The notes below the pieces were generated by a model. That model saw only the letters and a list, made by a program, of their open reading frames with translations. It was not told the origin of the DNA and searched no databases. A DNA stretch of 17,073 nucleotides, from positions 1-17,073 of the forward strand of contig JAFGOJ010000151.1 in the NCBI GenBank assembly GCA_016926575.1, in the 5' to 3' direction. This stretch comes from Anaerolineae bacterium (GTDB taxonomy: Bacteria > Chloroflexota > Anaerolineae > B4-G1 > DUEL01). Made by a program: the position numbers and the translations under genes. Shown here one piece after another: positions 6,508 through 13,297 of this stretch (position 1 is the stretch's first letter; every line of letters starts with the position of its first letter).

Positions 6508-6960
6508 ATGCCGCTTCTAGTCGATGGGCACAACCTCATCGGCCGCATGCCCGACATCAGCCTGGCCGACCCACGTGACGAGGCCGAGCTGGTCCTGAGG
6601 CTACGGCGCTACTGCTGGCGCCACCGCCGGCGCGCGACGGTGGTCTTCGACAGCGGGCCGACGGCCAACCCCACGCACGCCCTGTCGAGCTCAGAAATCA
6701 AGGTCATCTTCGCGCCCGTGGGCAAAACCGCCGACGACGTCATCATCCAACGACTGGCGCGCGCCCGCGACCCGCGCGGCCTCATCGTCGTCTCGTCCGA
6801 CCACCACGTGCAGGCCGCAGCCCGTGCGCGCGGCGCGCGCGTGCTCCCCGCCGAAACCTTCGCGGCCGAACTGGAGCCTGCAGAACCCGACGCATCGGAG
6901 AAGCCGGCCGCCGATGACGACCTCGAGATGTGGCTGAAGCTTTTCGACACCGAACCGTAA
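6508..6960 (+). CDS. NYN-domain (YacP-like) putative ribonuclease
   Basis: A 150-residue cytoplasmic protein of the NYN/PIN-like fold related to YacP (Rae1-type) nucleases, which cut RNA with a metal held by conserved Asp residues. The N-terminus LVDGHNLIGRM gives Asp6 and Asn9. Other acidic candidates are Asp48 in FDSGP, Asp76/Asp77 in KTADDVI and Asp98 in SSDHH, in the usual family order. Length fits a single-domain member; the tail from about 122 is acidic and low in complexity. GTGAGG precedes the ATG. It is followed after 36 bases by the CoA-transferase genes, a grouping with no obvious functional link. RNA target unknown. Confidence 0.85.
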   Translation: MPLLVDGHNLIGRMPDISLADPRDEAELVLRLRRYCWRHRRRATVVFDSGPTANPTHALSSSEIKVIFAPVGKTADDVIIQRLARARDPRGLIVVSSDHHVQAAARARGARVLPAETFAAELEPAEPDASEKPAADDDLEMWLKLFDTEP

Positions 6961-6983
6961 TGAGTCGCGTCCCATCCATCAAA

Positions 6984-6991
6984 AAGGAGGT
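6984..6991 (+). promoter_or_regulatory. Ribosome binding site for the TTG start at 6997
   Basis: AAGGAGGT ends 5 bases before TTG 6997. The strong site supports initiation at this rare codon. Confidence 0.75.
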
Positions 6992-6996
6992 GTACC

Positions 6997-7971
6997 TTGC
7001 GCATTATCGAGTCGGGAATTGGTGAGATGATCCAACCGCCGGACCTGGACGGATTCCGCGAGTGGAACCGCGAGAAGAAAACCCGCGCCCTGGTCGACAA
7101 ACGCATGACGGAAGCGGAAGCCGTCTCGCGCTTCGTCACCGACGGCTGCTACATCGGCACCGAGCTCTACGGCACCGTCCGCTGCCCGATGACACTGGTG
7201 CGGGAAGTCCTGCGCCAGGGAAAGAAGGACCTGCGCGTCGCCGGGCAGGGGGTCACAGAGCTGGACCTATGGCTGGGGGCCGGCATCGTCAAGACGCTCG
7301 ACATCACCTACATCGGCCTGGAGGTCTACGGCACGTCCAATGCCCTGCGCCGGGCGGTGGAGAGCGGTCAAGTGGAAAAGGTGGTCGAGTGGTCGAACGG
7401 CGGCATCACCTGGCGCTTCAAAGCCACCTCGATGGGCGTGCCCTTCATCCCCGTTCGGTCGATGATCGGCACCGATACCCTCAAATACAGCGCGGCGAAG
7501 GTCGTCGAGTGCCCCTTCACCGGCATGCCCGTCTGCCTCATCCCCGCCCTGATCCTCGACGTGGGCCTGATCCACGTCCACCGCGCCGACAAGTACGGCA
7601 ACGCCCAGATCGAGGGCATCAGCGGCTTCGCCTTCGAGATGTCTCGTGCCGCCAAACGCCTCATCATCAGCGCCGAGGAAATCATCGATTCGGACGAATT
7701 GCGCCGCTACCCCGACCGCACCATCATCCCCTACTACCTGACCGACGCCGTGGTCCACGCGCCCTTCGGCTCCCACCCCGGCGAGATGGTGTACATGTAC
7801 GAGCGGGACGAGGACGAACTGCGCGCGTGGGTCGAGGCCTCGCAGACGGAAGAAGGCACCCAGGCCTACTTGAAGAAGACCATCTACGATTTGAAGGACC
7901 ACCAGGAGTATCTGGACTGGGTGGGCCAGGAGCGCCTGGCGGCGCTCCAAGCCGCAGCGGAGGGACGATGA
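6997..7971 (+). CDS. CoA-transferase family I, alpha subunit (GctA-like)
   Basis: A 324-residue protein matching the alpha subunit of family I CoA-transferases, closest in layout to glutaconate CoA-transferase A and relatives such as IpdA. These enzymes move CoA between acyl groups as an alpha/beta heteromer in the cytoplasm. Recognisable parts are the N-terminal segment KRMTEAEAVSRFVTDGCYIG, the GTSNALRRAVESGQV region, and VGLIHVHRADKYGNAQI followed by LIISAEEIID, typical of the family. TTG at 6997 is taken as start because of the ribosome site 5 bases before it. Its stop overlaps the beta-subunit start (ATGATG), so the two are translationally coupled. The substrate (glutaconate, another dicarboxylate or a ring-degradation acid) is not clear. 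Confidence 0.88.
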   Translation: MRIIESGIGEMIQPPDLDGFREWNREKKTRALVDKRMTEAEAVSRFVTDGCYIGTELYGTVRCPMTLVREVLRQGKKDLRVAGQGVTELDLWLGAGIVKTLDITYIGLEVYGTSNALRRAVESGQVEKVVEWSNGGITWRFKATSMGVPFIPVRSMIGTDTLKYSAAKVVECPFTGMPVCLIPALILDVGLIHVHRADKYGNAQIEGISGFAFEMSRAAKRLIISAEEIIDSDELRRYPDRTIIPYYLTDAVVHAPFGSHPGEMVYMYERDEDELRAWVEASQTEEGTQAYLKKTIYDLKDHQEYLDWVGQERLAALQAAAEGR

Positions 7972-8741
7972 TGGCTGAGCTAGACTACAACGCGACGGAA
8001 CTGTTGATCTGCATCGCGGCGCGGCAGATGCCGGACAGTGTGACCGCTTTCATCGGCACGGGCATCCCCATGCTGGCGGCCAGCCTGGCACAGAAGATGC
8101 ACGCCCCCAACCTGGTCGCCATCTTCGAGTTCGGCGGCACCGGGGCGCAGTTGAAGAAGCTGCCCCGCGCCGTGGGCGAAAGCCGCACGTTCTACCGTGC
8201 CGTGGCCGCCTCTGGCATCTGCGATATTATGGAGACCGCCGCCCGCGGCTTCGTCGACTACGGCTTCCTGGGCGGGGCCCAGATCGACCCCTACGGCAAC
8301 CTCAACTCGACCATCATCGGGCCGCAGCATCACCCGCCCAAGGTGCGCCTGCCCGGTTCGGGCGGGGCCAACGACGTCGGCTCGCTGTGCTGGCGCAACA
8401 TCATCATCATGCGCCACGACAAGCGCCGCTTCGTGCCCCAGGTCGACTTCCTCACCACGCCCGGCTACCTGAGTGGCCCCGGCGCGCGCGAGGCGGCCGG
8501 CTTGCCGCCCGGCACCGGCCCCGTGCGCGTGGTCAGCACGCTGGCCCTGCTCGACTTCGAGGAAGAAAGCAAGCGCATGCGCCTGCTGGCTACCAACCCC
8601 GGCGTGACCGTGGCGCAGGTGATCGAGAATACCGGCTTCGAGTTGATCATCGCAGACGAAGTGGGCCAGAACGCCGCGCCCACGGAAGAGGAACTGCGCA
8701 TCCTGCGGGAAGAGGTCGATCCGGAGAAGTTCTACATTTAA
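7968..8741 (+). CDS. CoA-transferase family I, beta subunit (GctB-like)
   Basis: A 257-residue beta subunit partner of the preceding gene. In this family the beta subunit carries the catalytic Glu that forms the CoA thioester. Here Glu54 lies in AIFEFGGTG, at the same number as Glu54 of glutaconate CoA-transferase B, though the usual Glu-Asn-Gly or Glu-Ser-Gly is Glu-Phe-Gly. Further family marks are FLGGAQIDPYGNLNST, LPGSGGANDV and NPGVTVAQVIENTGFEL. The start overlaps the alpha-subunit stop by 4 bases; a second ATG at 7971 is better spaced from GGAGG and may be the true one. Active transferase is likely, but the altered residue after Glu leaves a related hydrolase or lyase activity possible. 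Confidence 0.88.
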   Translation: MMAELDYNATELLICIAARQMPDSVTAFIGTGIPMLAASLAQKMHAPNLVAIFEFGGTGAQLKKLPRAVGESRTFYRAVAASGICDIMETAARGFVDYGFLGGAQIDPYGNLNSTIIGPQHHPPKVRLPGSGGANDVGSLCWRNIIIMRHDKRRFVPQVDFLTTPGYLSGPGAREAAGLPPGTGPVRVVSTLALLDFEEESKRMRLLATNPGVTVAQVIENTGFELIIADEVGQNAAPTEEELRILREEVDPEKFYI

Positions 8742-8744
8742 GGT

Positions 8745-8788
8745 AGGGGCGGGTAGGGGCGGGCTAAGACCCGCCCCTACCCGCCCCT
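8745..8788. terminator. Bidirectional hairpin with G-quadruplex potential
   Basis: AGGGGCGGGTAGGGGCGGG pairs perfectly (19 bp) with 8770-8788 around CTAAGA. It sits 3 bases after the CoA-transferase stop and 7 bases from the dihydropyrimidinase stop, so both converging transcripts end in it. Each arm has four G-runs with loops of 1, 2 and 1, a strong quadruplex pattern on either transcript. No T-run follows. Confidence 0.6.
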
Positions 8789-8795
8789 CGCTCCG

Positions 8796-10157
8796 CTACG
8801 ATCCCCCCCGTGCCACGAACTGGCCCCATCCCGCCTGCCCCACGAACGCGCCATCGCGCACGACGGCCCGCCCGCGGCTGAACACGTCCCGTGGCCAGCC
8901 CTGGACGTGCAGCCCTTCGTAGGGCGACCAATCGACCCGCTCGTGCAACGTTTGTCCCGCCTCGATCCGCACCCAGCGTTCGGGATCGAAGACCACCAGG
9001 TCGGCATCGAATCCGGGGATGACCCGCCCCTTCCGCTCCAGCCCAAAGATGCGGGCCGGGTTGGAGCAGCACACCTCGACCCAGCGCGGCAGGCTCATGC
9101 CGCGCGGCTGCCCGAAGGTGTGGGCCAGGCTCAGGCGCGCCTCGATCGACGGCACGCCGCCGGGGATGGTGGTGAAGGCCGCGTGGCCTGCCTTCTCGGC
9201 GGCAGTGAAGGGACAGTGATCCGTCGACAGCACGTCCACGTCTCCGCCGGACAACCCCTCCCACAGCGCCTCGTTGTCCTCCGGCTCGCGCAGCGGCGGC
9301 GCGCAGATCAACCGCTCCCCGCCGGGCTGGTCCAGCAGTTGCGCGTTCAGGAACAGGTACTGCGGGCAGGTCTCTCCGTAGACGTCCTCGCCGCCCGCGC
9401 GGGCATCCTGCACGCGCGCCAACGCTTCGGCGCAGGAGATGTGGACGACGTAGAGCGGGGCGCCGGCCAGCGCGGCGACATCGATGGCGCGCCCCACCGC
9501 CTCCGCCTCCTGGCGCGGCGGGCGGGTGAAGGCGTGGTGGATAGGAGAGGTCTCGCCGTGTGACAGCGCGTCGGCCCGCAGCGCGTCGCACAGGGGGCCG
9601 TTTTCGCAATGGACGATGGGCAGCCCTCCCGCCTTGGCGATGGCCGCCATCGCACGATAGAGCTGCACGTCGTCCAGGTGCAGCCCGGCGTAGGCCATGT
9701 AGAGCTTGAAGCTGGGCATCCCCGCCGCCACGACCGCGTCCAACGCATTCAGCACGGCCGGTTGTCCGGCGTGCCAGGCGGGAATGGTCATGTGAAGGCC
9801 GTAATCGACCGCCACGCGGCCGTCGGCCTGGGCGCGGCGCTTCTCGAACGCCGCCAGCAGCGGCTCCTCCGGCGCAGGTTCGACGAAGTCGATCACCGTC
9901 GTCGTGCCGCCCAGGGCCGCAGCGGCCGTGCCGCTGGCGAAGTCGTCCGCGCTGACGAAAGCGCCCTGCGGCATCTGCAAATGGACGTGCGGGTCGATCC
10001 CGCCGGGGAGGACGTAGCACCCGCGCGCGTCTATCTCCGTCGTGCCCTCCAGCGCCTCGCCCAGGGCGGCGATGCGCTCGCCGACGATGCCCACGTCCGC
10101 CGGGAAAACCTCGTCGGCAGTGACCACCGTTCCGTTGCGAATGACTGTGTCGAACAT
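8796..10157 (-). CDS. Dihydropyrimidinase/hydantoinase
   Basis: A 453-residue amidohydrolase of the cyclic-amidase group that opens dihydropyrimidine or hydantoin rings (EC 3.5.2.2 type) with a binuclear zinc centre. Visible ligands are His57 and His59 in DPHVHL, Lys151 in SFKLYMAY (the residue carboxylated to bridge the metals), His183 in IVHCEN, His239 in VVHIS and Asp313 in STDHCP, numbering almost the same as in known D-hydantoinases. Length is typical. ATG 10157 is chosen over a frame open to 10604 because GGAGGAA precedes it and the family N-terminus starts there. It lies 20 bases after the DMT transporter gene and is likely co-transcribed. Allantoinase or another cyclic amidase cannot be excluded, but the motif set favours dihydropyrimidinase. 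Confidence 0.92.
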   Translation of the reverse strand: MFDTVIRNGTVVTADEVFPADVGIVGERIAALGEALEGTTEIDARGCYVLPGGIDPHVHLQMPQGAFVSADDFASGTAAAALGGTTTVIDFVEPAPEEPLLAAFEKRRAQADGRVAVDYGLHMTIPAWHAGQPAVLNALDAVVAAGMPSFKLYMAYAGLHLDDVQLYRAMAAIAKAGGLPIVHCENGPLCDALRADALSHGETSPIHHAFTRPPRQEAEAVGRAIDVAALAGAPLYVVHISCAEALARVQDARAGGEDVYGETCPQYLFLNAQLLDQPGGERLICAPPLREPEDNEALWEGLSGGDVDVLSTDHCPFTAAEKAGHAAFTTIPGGVPSIEARLSLAHTFGQPRGMSLPRWVEVCCSNPARIFGLERKGRVIPGFDADLVVFDPERWVRIEAGQTLHERVDWSPYEGLHVQGWPRDVFSRGRAVVRDGAFVGQAGWGQFVARGGS

Positions 10158-10177
10158 AGTTCCTCCTTTCGCCCGAC

Positions 10178-11101
10178 CTATCTCCATTGCACGACAATCA
10201 CGCCGATCACGATCACCGTCACGCCCGCCACCATGAGCGGGTTCAGCCCCTCGCCCAAGACGAGCCACGCCAACAGGGGGGCCAATCCAATCTGCAGCGA
10301 GTTGATCGTCGTCGCGCTGGCGACCGTGGTCAGAGAGAGCGCCGTCGTCACACTGACCAGGGCCATCGCGTTCAACAGGCCCCCGGCGAGTACCGCGGCG
10401 TGGATGCGCAGGGGGGTGCTGGCGTAGACCGAGATGTCTCCGCCGAGCAGGAGCGCGAGGTTGAGCAGGAGAATGCCGGAACCGGTGGCGACGGCCAGCG
10501 CGCGGAACCGGTCGACGCCGCGCGCCATCGCTGCGGCGACTAACACGCCCGAGGCAGACCAGGAAAGCGCCGTGAGCAGGGCCAGCGGGATCGCCAGCCA
10601 CCACTCGGCCGAGATCGCTTGCCCGCCGAGTTGCCCGAAGCCCAGCAGGGCGATGCCTGCCACCGTCACCAGAATCCCGCCCGCCATCTTGAGGGTGAGG
10701 GATTGCTTGAGAAAAACCGCCGCGATCAGCGCCGACCAGAGCGCCATCGTGCCCACCACCGGCGTCGCCACGGCCACGCCGCCGATCTGCAGGGCCTGAA
10801 AATAGATGGGATTACCGACGATGAACGTGGCCACGCCGTAGCCCACCAGCAAGGCCGCCAGTCGCCAGTCACTGAAGGGCGAAACGGCGCCGGCGGCGCG
10901 CGTCTGCGCGCGCATCCCCATCGCCAGAGCAAAAAGGAACGTGGGCGTAGCGCGCAGCACCGTGCCCATCAAGTAGTTGAGCTCGTAGTCGCGCACGGCG
11001 ACGCGCAGGAAGAGCGTGCTGAAGGCGTAGGAGAAGGCAGATGCCAGGGCCCACACTTCGCCCTGGTACGCGTGGAGGTTGGGTTTGGTAGAGGTTGTCA
11101 T
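10178..11101 (-). CDS. EamA/DMT-family membrane transporter
   Basis: A 307-residue inner-membrane protein with about ten hydrophobic helices in two repeats of the EamA (drug/metabolite transporter) type. The first half begins EVWALASAFSYAFSTLFLR and the second ALLTALSWSASGVLVAAAM; the end LAWLVLGEGLNPLMVAGV is the characteristic last pair of helices. Members move metabolites or amino acids across the membrane. Being 20 bases upstream of a dihydropyrimidinase suggests uptake or export of a cyclic amide or its product (inference). The ATG at 11101 lacks a good ribosome site, so the exact start is uncertain by a few codons. Confidence 0.85.
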   Translation of the reverse strand: MTTSTKPNLHAYQGEVWALASAFSYAFSTLFLRVAVRDYELNYLMGTVLRATPTFLFALAMGMRAQTRAAGAVSPFSDWRLAALLVGYGVATFIVGNPIYFQALQIGGVAVATPVVGTMALWSALIAAVFLKQSLTLKMAGGILVTVAGIALLGFGQLGGQAISAEWWLAIPLALLTALSWSASGVLVAAAMARGVDRFRALAVATGSGILLLNLALLLGGDISVYASTPLRIHAAVLAGGLLNAMALVSVTTALSLTTVASATTINSLQIGLAPLLAWLVLGEGLNPLMVAGVTVIVIGVIVVQWR

Positions 11102-11127
11102 TTGGCATGCTGAGAAAGCTCATTTCT

Positions 11128-11168
11128 GTGGTGGTAGGCGCGCGATTGAATCGCGCGCCTACCACCAC
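11128..11168. repeat. 41-bp perfect palindrome, related to 1632-1674
   Basis: GTGGTGGTAGGCGCGCGATT and its exact reverse complement are separated by a single G. Apart from the loop and outer bases it equals the hairpin at 1632-1674. It lies 27 bases upstream of the transporter start and is the first of five hairpins in this gap. Confidence 0.75.
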
Positions 11169-11177
11169 CAGACAATG

Positions 11178-11212
11178 GCGCTCCCGCCGGGTCTGTGACC
11201 CGGCGGGAGCGC
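11178..11212. repeat. Perfect 16-bp hairpin
   Basis: GCGCTCCCGCCGGGTC and GACCCGGCGGGAGCGC surround TGT. This is the second hairpin of the 11128-11354 cluster. Confidence 0.7.
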
Positions 11213-11236
11213 GGGTCGTGGATCCGCGCCGAGCGG

Positions 11237-11259
11237 GCGTCACGCTTTCAGCGTGACGC
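11237..11259 (+). repeat. Perfect 10-bp hairpin
   Basis: GCGTCACGCT and AGCGTGACGC surround TTC and are followed by TCTTGTT on the plus strand. It is terminator-like, but no plus-strand gene ends here. Confidence 0.6.
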
Positions 11260-11263
11260 TCTT

Positions 11264-11293
11264 GTTCCGCCCGGTCAAGAGACCGGGCGGAAC
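11264..11293. repeat. Perfect 13-bp hairpin, related to 1598-1627
   Basis: GTTCCGCCCGGTC and GACCGGGCGGAAC surround AAGA. A decayed version occurs at 1598-1627, where it also neighbours the other palindrome family. Confidence 0.65.
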
Positions 11294-11326
11294 GGCGGGG
11301 CAGCCGCCCTCGTCTAACATGACCTT

Positions 11327-11354
11327 GCAGGGGCGACGCATACGTCTCCCCTGC
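11327..11354 (-). terminator. Hairpin downstream of the dehydrogenase gene
   Basis: GCAGGGGCGACG and CGTCTCCCCTGC pair with one mismatch around CATA, 11 bases after the stop of the zinc dehydrogenase (the last gene of the PTS operon). It is likely the operon's end signal together with the following hairpins; no clear T-run is present. Confidence 0.45.
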
Positions 11355-11365
11355 TCATGGGCGGC

Positions 11366-12406
11366 CTACATCGTCACGACGACGCGGTAGGTGGTGGGCT
11401 GCATAGCAGCCTGCAAGCCCTCTTCCAGCTTCTCGAAAGGCAGCACCAGAGAGACGAACGGTTTGAGGTCGATCAAGCCCCAGGAGATCATGCGCACGGC
11501 TTCGAGCACGTCTTCCTTGTCCTGGCTCATCGTGCCGGTCAGCACGATCTCTTTTCCGTGGAACGGGTTGGGGTCGATGGAGATGTTCGTCCCGCGCGGG
11601 TGGATGCTGGCATAAACGTGGATGCGCCCGCCCTTGGCGGCGGCATCGATGGCCTGTTCGACGGCCTGGGCCACGCTGACGGCAGCGAAGAGCACGTCGG
11701 CACCGCGGCCGCCGGTCAGCGCCATCACCTGGTCGACGAAGGGGGCTTCGGCGGGGTTAATGACGGCGTACGCGCCGTGGGCTTTGGCGAAGGCCGCGCG
11801 CTCGGGGTTGATCTCGCTGACGATGACCCGCGCGCCGCTCTGCTTGAGCAGCTCCACGTGGAGCATCCCCATCACACCTGCGCCGATCACGACGACCGTG
11901 TCGGCCCGCTCGACGCGCGCCTTGCGCACGCTGCGCACGACACATGCCAGCGGTTCGGTTAAGCAGATCTCTTCGAAAGGCGCGGCGTTGTCGGCTTTGT
12001 AGAGTTGGTAGTCTTCGAGAAGGACGTACTCGGCCAGACCCGCCGGCCCGGGCACGTCCGTGTCGCGGAAGGACTTGCGCGAATTGTCACAGATATTGTC
12101 CATCCCGCGCCGGCACGACTCGCAGTAGCCGCAGCGCGTCAGCGTGGAGGCCATCACCCGGTCGCCGATCTTGGCATCGGTGTAGACCTGCTCGCCCAGC
12201 TTGATCAGCTCGCCAGAGACCTCGTGACCGCCGGCGAGCGGGTAGAAGTGCTCTTCGCCCGAGTACATGCGCTGCTCCCAGGTACACAGCGCGCACGCCT
12301 TGACCTTGACCAGCGCCTGGCGGGGGCCGGGCTCGGGAATGGGCACCTCGTCGAAGCGAATCTGTCCGGGGGCGGTGAAAACGGCTCGTTTATAGGTGTC
12401 GGTCAT
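11366..12406 (-). CDS. Zinc-dependent medium-chain dehydrogenase (polyol/sugar type)
   Basis: A 346-residue medium-chain dehydrogenase/reductase that oxidises or reduces an alcohol or sugar using NAD(P). The catalytic zinc ligands are Cys41 in CALCTWEQ and His61-Glu62 in GGHEVSGE, with Glu151 in TEPLACV. The structural zinc site is complete with Cys92, Cys95, Cys98 and Cys106. The Rossmann motif GAGVMG is at 175-180, and Glu198 in SEIN after the second strand suggests NAD. It is the last gene of the sugar operon, 12 bases after the aldolase. In sorbose and related PTS operons such enzymes act on the phosphorylated sugar, so a sugar-phosphate dehydrogenase is plausible; the substrate is not determined. 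Confidence 0.88.
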   Translation of the reverse strand: MTDTYKRAVFTAPGQIRFDEVPIPEPGPRQALVKVKACALCTWEQRMYSGEEHFYPLAGGHEVSGELIKLGEQVYTDAKIGDRVMASTLTRCGYCESCRRGMDNICDNSRKSFRDTDVPGPAGLAEYVLLEDYQLYKADNAAPFEEICLTEPLACVVRSVRKARVERADTVVVIGAGVMGMLHVELLKQSGARVIVSEINPERAAFAKAHGAYAVINPAEAPFVDQVMALTGGRGADVLFAAVSVAQAVEQAIDAAAKGGRIHVYASIHPRGTNISIDPNPFHGKEIVLTGTMSQDKEDVLEAVRMISWGLIDLKPFVSLVLPFEKLEEGLQAAMQPTTYRVVVTM

Positions 12407-12418
12407 GGTGCCCCTCTC

Positions 12419-13213
12419 TTATTTGAGATACTCCAGCGCTGCGTCGACCGTGGCGTCGTCGTGGATGATGGCCGCGATGGCCGCCGTCATCTTGTCCGGG
12501 TCGTTGTAGGACCAGATGTTTCGGCCGACGGCGACGCCGCTGGCGCCGGCGTGGATCGACTCGTGGATGCTGCCCAGCAGGTCCCGCGGGTCCTGCGACT
12601 TGCTGCCGCCGAGGACGACGATGGGCACGTAAATCTGCTCGGTGATGTTGCGGAAGCTCTCGGGATCGCCCGAGTAGGTCGTCTTGATGAAGTCGACGCC
12701 CAGTTCAGCACCGATGCGGCAGGCGTTGCCGATGTTCTGCGGGGTCCACCACTCGGCCGGGTTCTCGAAGCCGGCGGGGAGCATCTCGGCCATGACGGGC
12801 ACGTTCCACTCGGCGCACTGGGAGACCAGGTCGGAGAGGTAGGGCAGCATATCGGCCTCGAAGATGGAGCCGGGCATACCCATGCAGCAGACTGCGTCGG
12901 CGCCGATGCGCAGGGCATCGTAGACGTCGTAGACCAGTTGCGTCGGGCCGCGGTCCTTTGCCAGGAACGAGGTGCCGCCGTCGACGCGCAGCACCATGCC
13001 CAGGTCGCCCATCTCCTCGGCGAACTGGGTGCAGATGCCGTAAGTGGTGAGCATCGCATCGGCGCCGCCGGCGCGCACCTTGCGGATCACCTCGCCGGGC
13101 TTCTCCGCCCCGCCCATCAACCCGAACGTCGCGGGATGGTCCATCGCAACGATGAGGGCTTTGCCGTCTTCATGGAAGATACGGTTCCAACGGTGTGTTT
13201 TCAATCCAAGCAT
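12419..13213 (-). CDS. Class I aldolase, DhnA/FbaB/LsrF family
   Basis: A 264-residue TIM-barrel aldolase using a lysine Schiff base. Marks are Asp25 in VAMDHP, Lys177 in DFIKTTYSGD (the likely Schiff-base residue), the phosphate-binding GGSKSQD at 202-208, and AVGRNIW at 228-234. Relatives include archaeal-type fructose-bisphosphate aldolase FbaB, the AI-2 enzyme LsrF and aminohept-ulosonate synthases. ATG 13213 has AAGGAG 7 bases upstream. It lies between the PTS membrane gene and the dehydrogenase, which favours cleavage or rearrangement of a ketose phosphate derived from the imported sugar. The exact activity cannot be fixed by eye; LsrF-like thiolase activity is the main alternative. Confidence 0.86.
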   Translation of the reverse strand: MLGLKTHRWNRIFHEDGKALIVAMDHPATFGLMGGAEKPGEVIRKVRAGGADAMLTTYGICTQFAEEMGDLGMVLRVDGGTSFLAKDRGPTQLVYDVYDALRIGADAVCCMGMPGSIFEADMLPYLSDLVSQCAEWNVPVMAEMLPAGFENPAEWWTPQNIGNACRIGAELGVDFIKTTYSGDPESFRNITEQIYVPIVVLGGSKSQDPRDLLGSIHESIHAGASGVAVGRNIWSYNDPDKMTAAIAAIIHDDATVDAALEYLK

Positions 13214-13232
13214 TATGTCTCCTTTTCTTAAA

Positions 13233-13271
13233 AGCTCCTAGCCTCGTCCCCGAGGGACGGGGCTAGGAGCT
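13233..13271 (-). terminator. Intra-operon hairpin between PTS and aldolase genes
   Basis: AGCTCCTAGCCTCGTCCC and GGGACGGGGCTAGGAGCT pair along 18 bp with one mismatch or wobble around CGA. On the minus strand it follows the EIIC-EIID stop and is followed by TTTT, then the aldolase ribosome site. It may be a partial terminator or a 3' stabiliser that sets different levels of transport and enzyme genes. Confidence 0.55.
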
Positions 13272-13297
13272 ATTCTAGTCCTTCACAGCGTACAGGC

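Noticed and set aside
7062..7967. Upstream extension of the CoA-transferase beta frame
   Set aside because: It overlaps the alpha-subunit gene out of frame; the beta-subunit family start and ribosome site are at 7968-7971.
10158..10604. Upstream extension of the dihydropyrimidinase frame
   Set aside because: It overlaps the membrane transporter gene in another frame, and GGAGGAA plus the family N-terminus fit ATG 10157.
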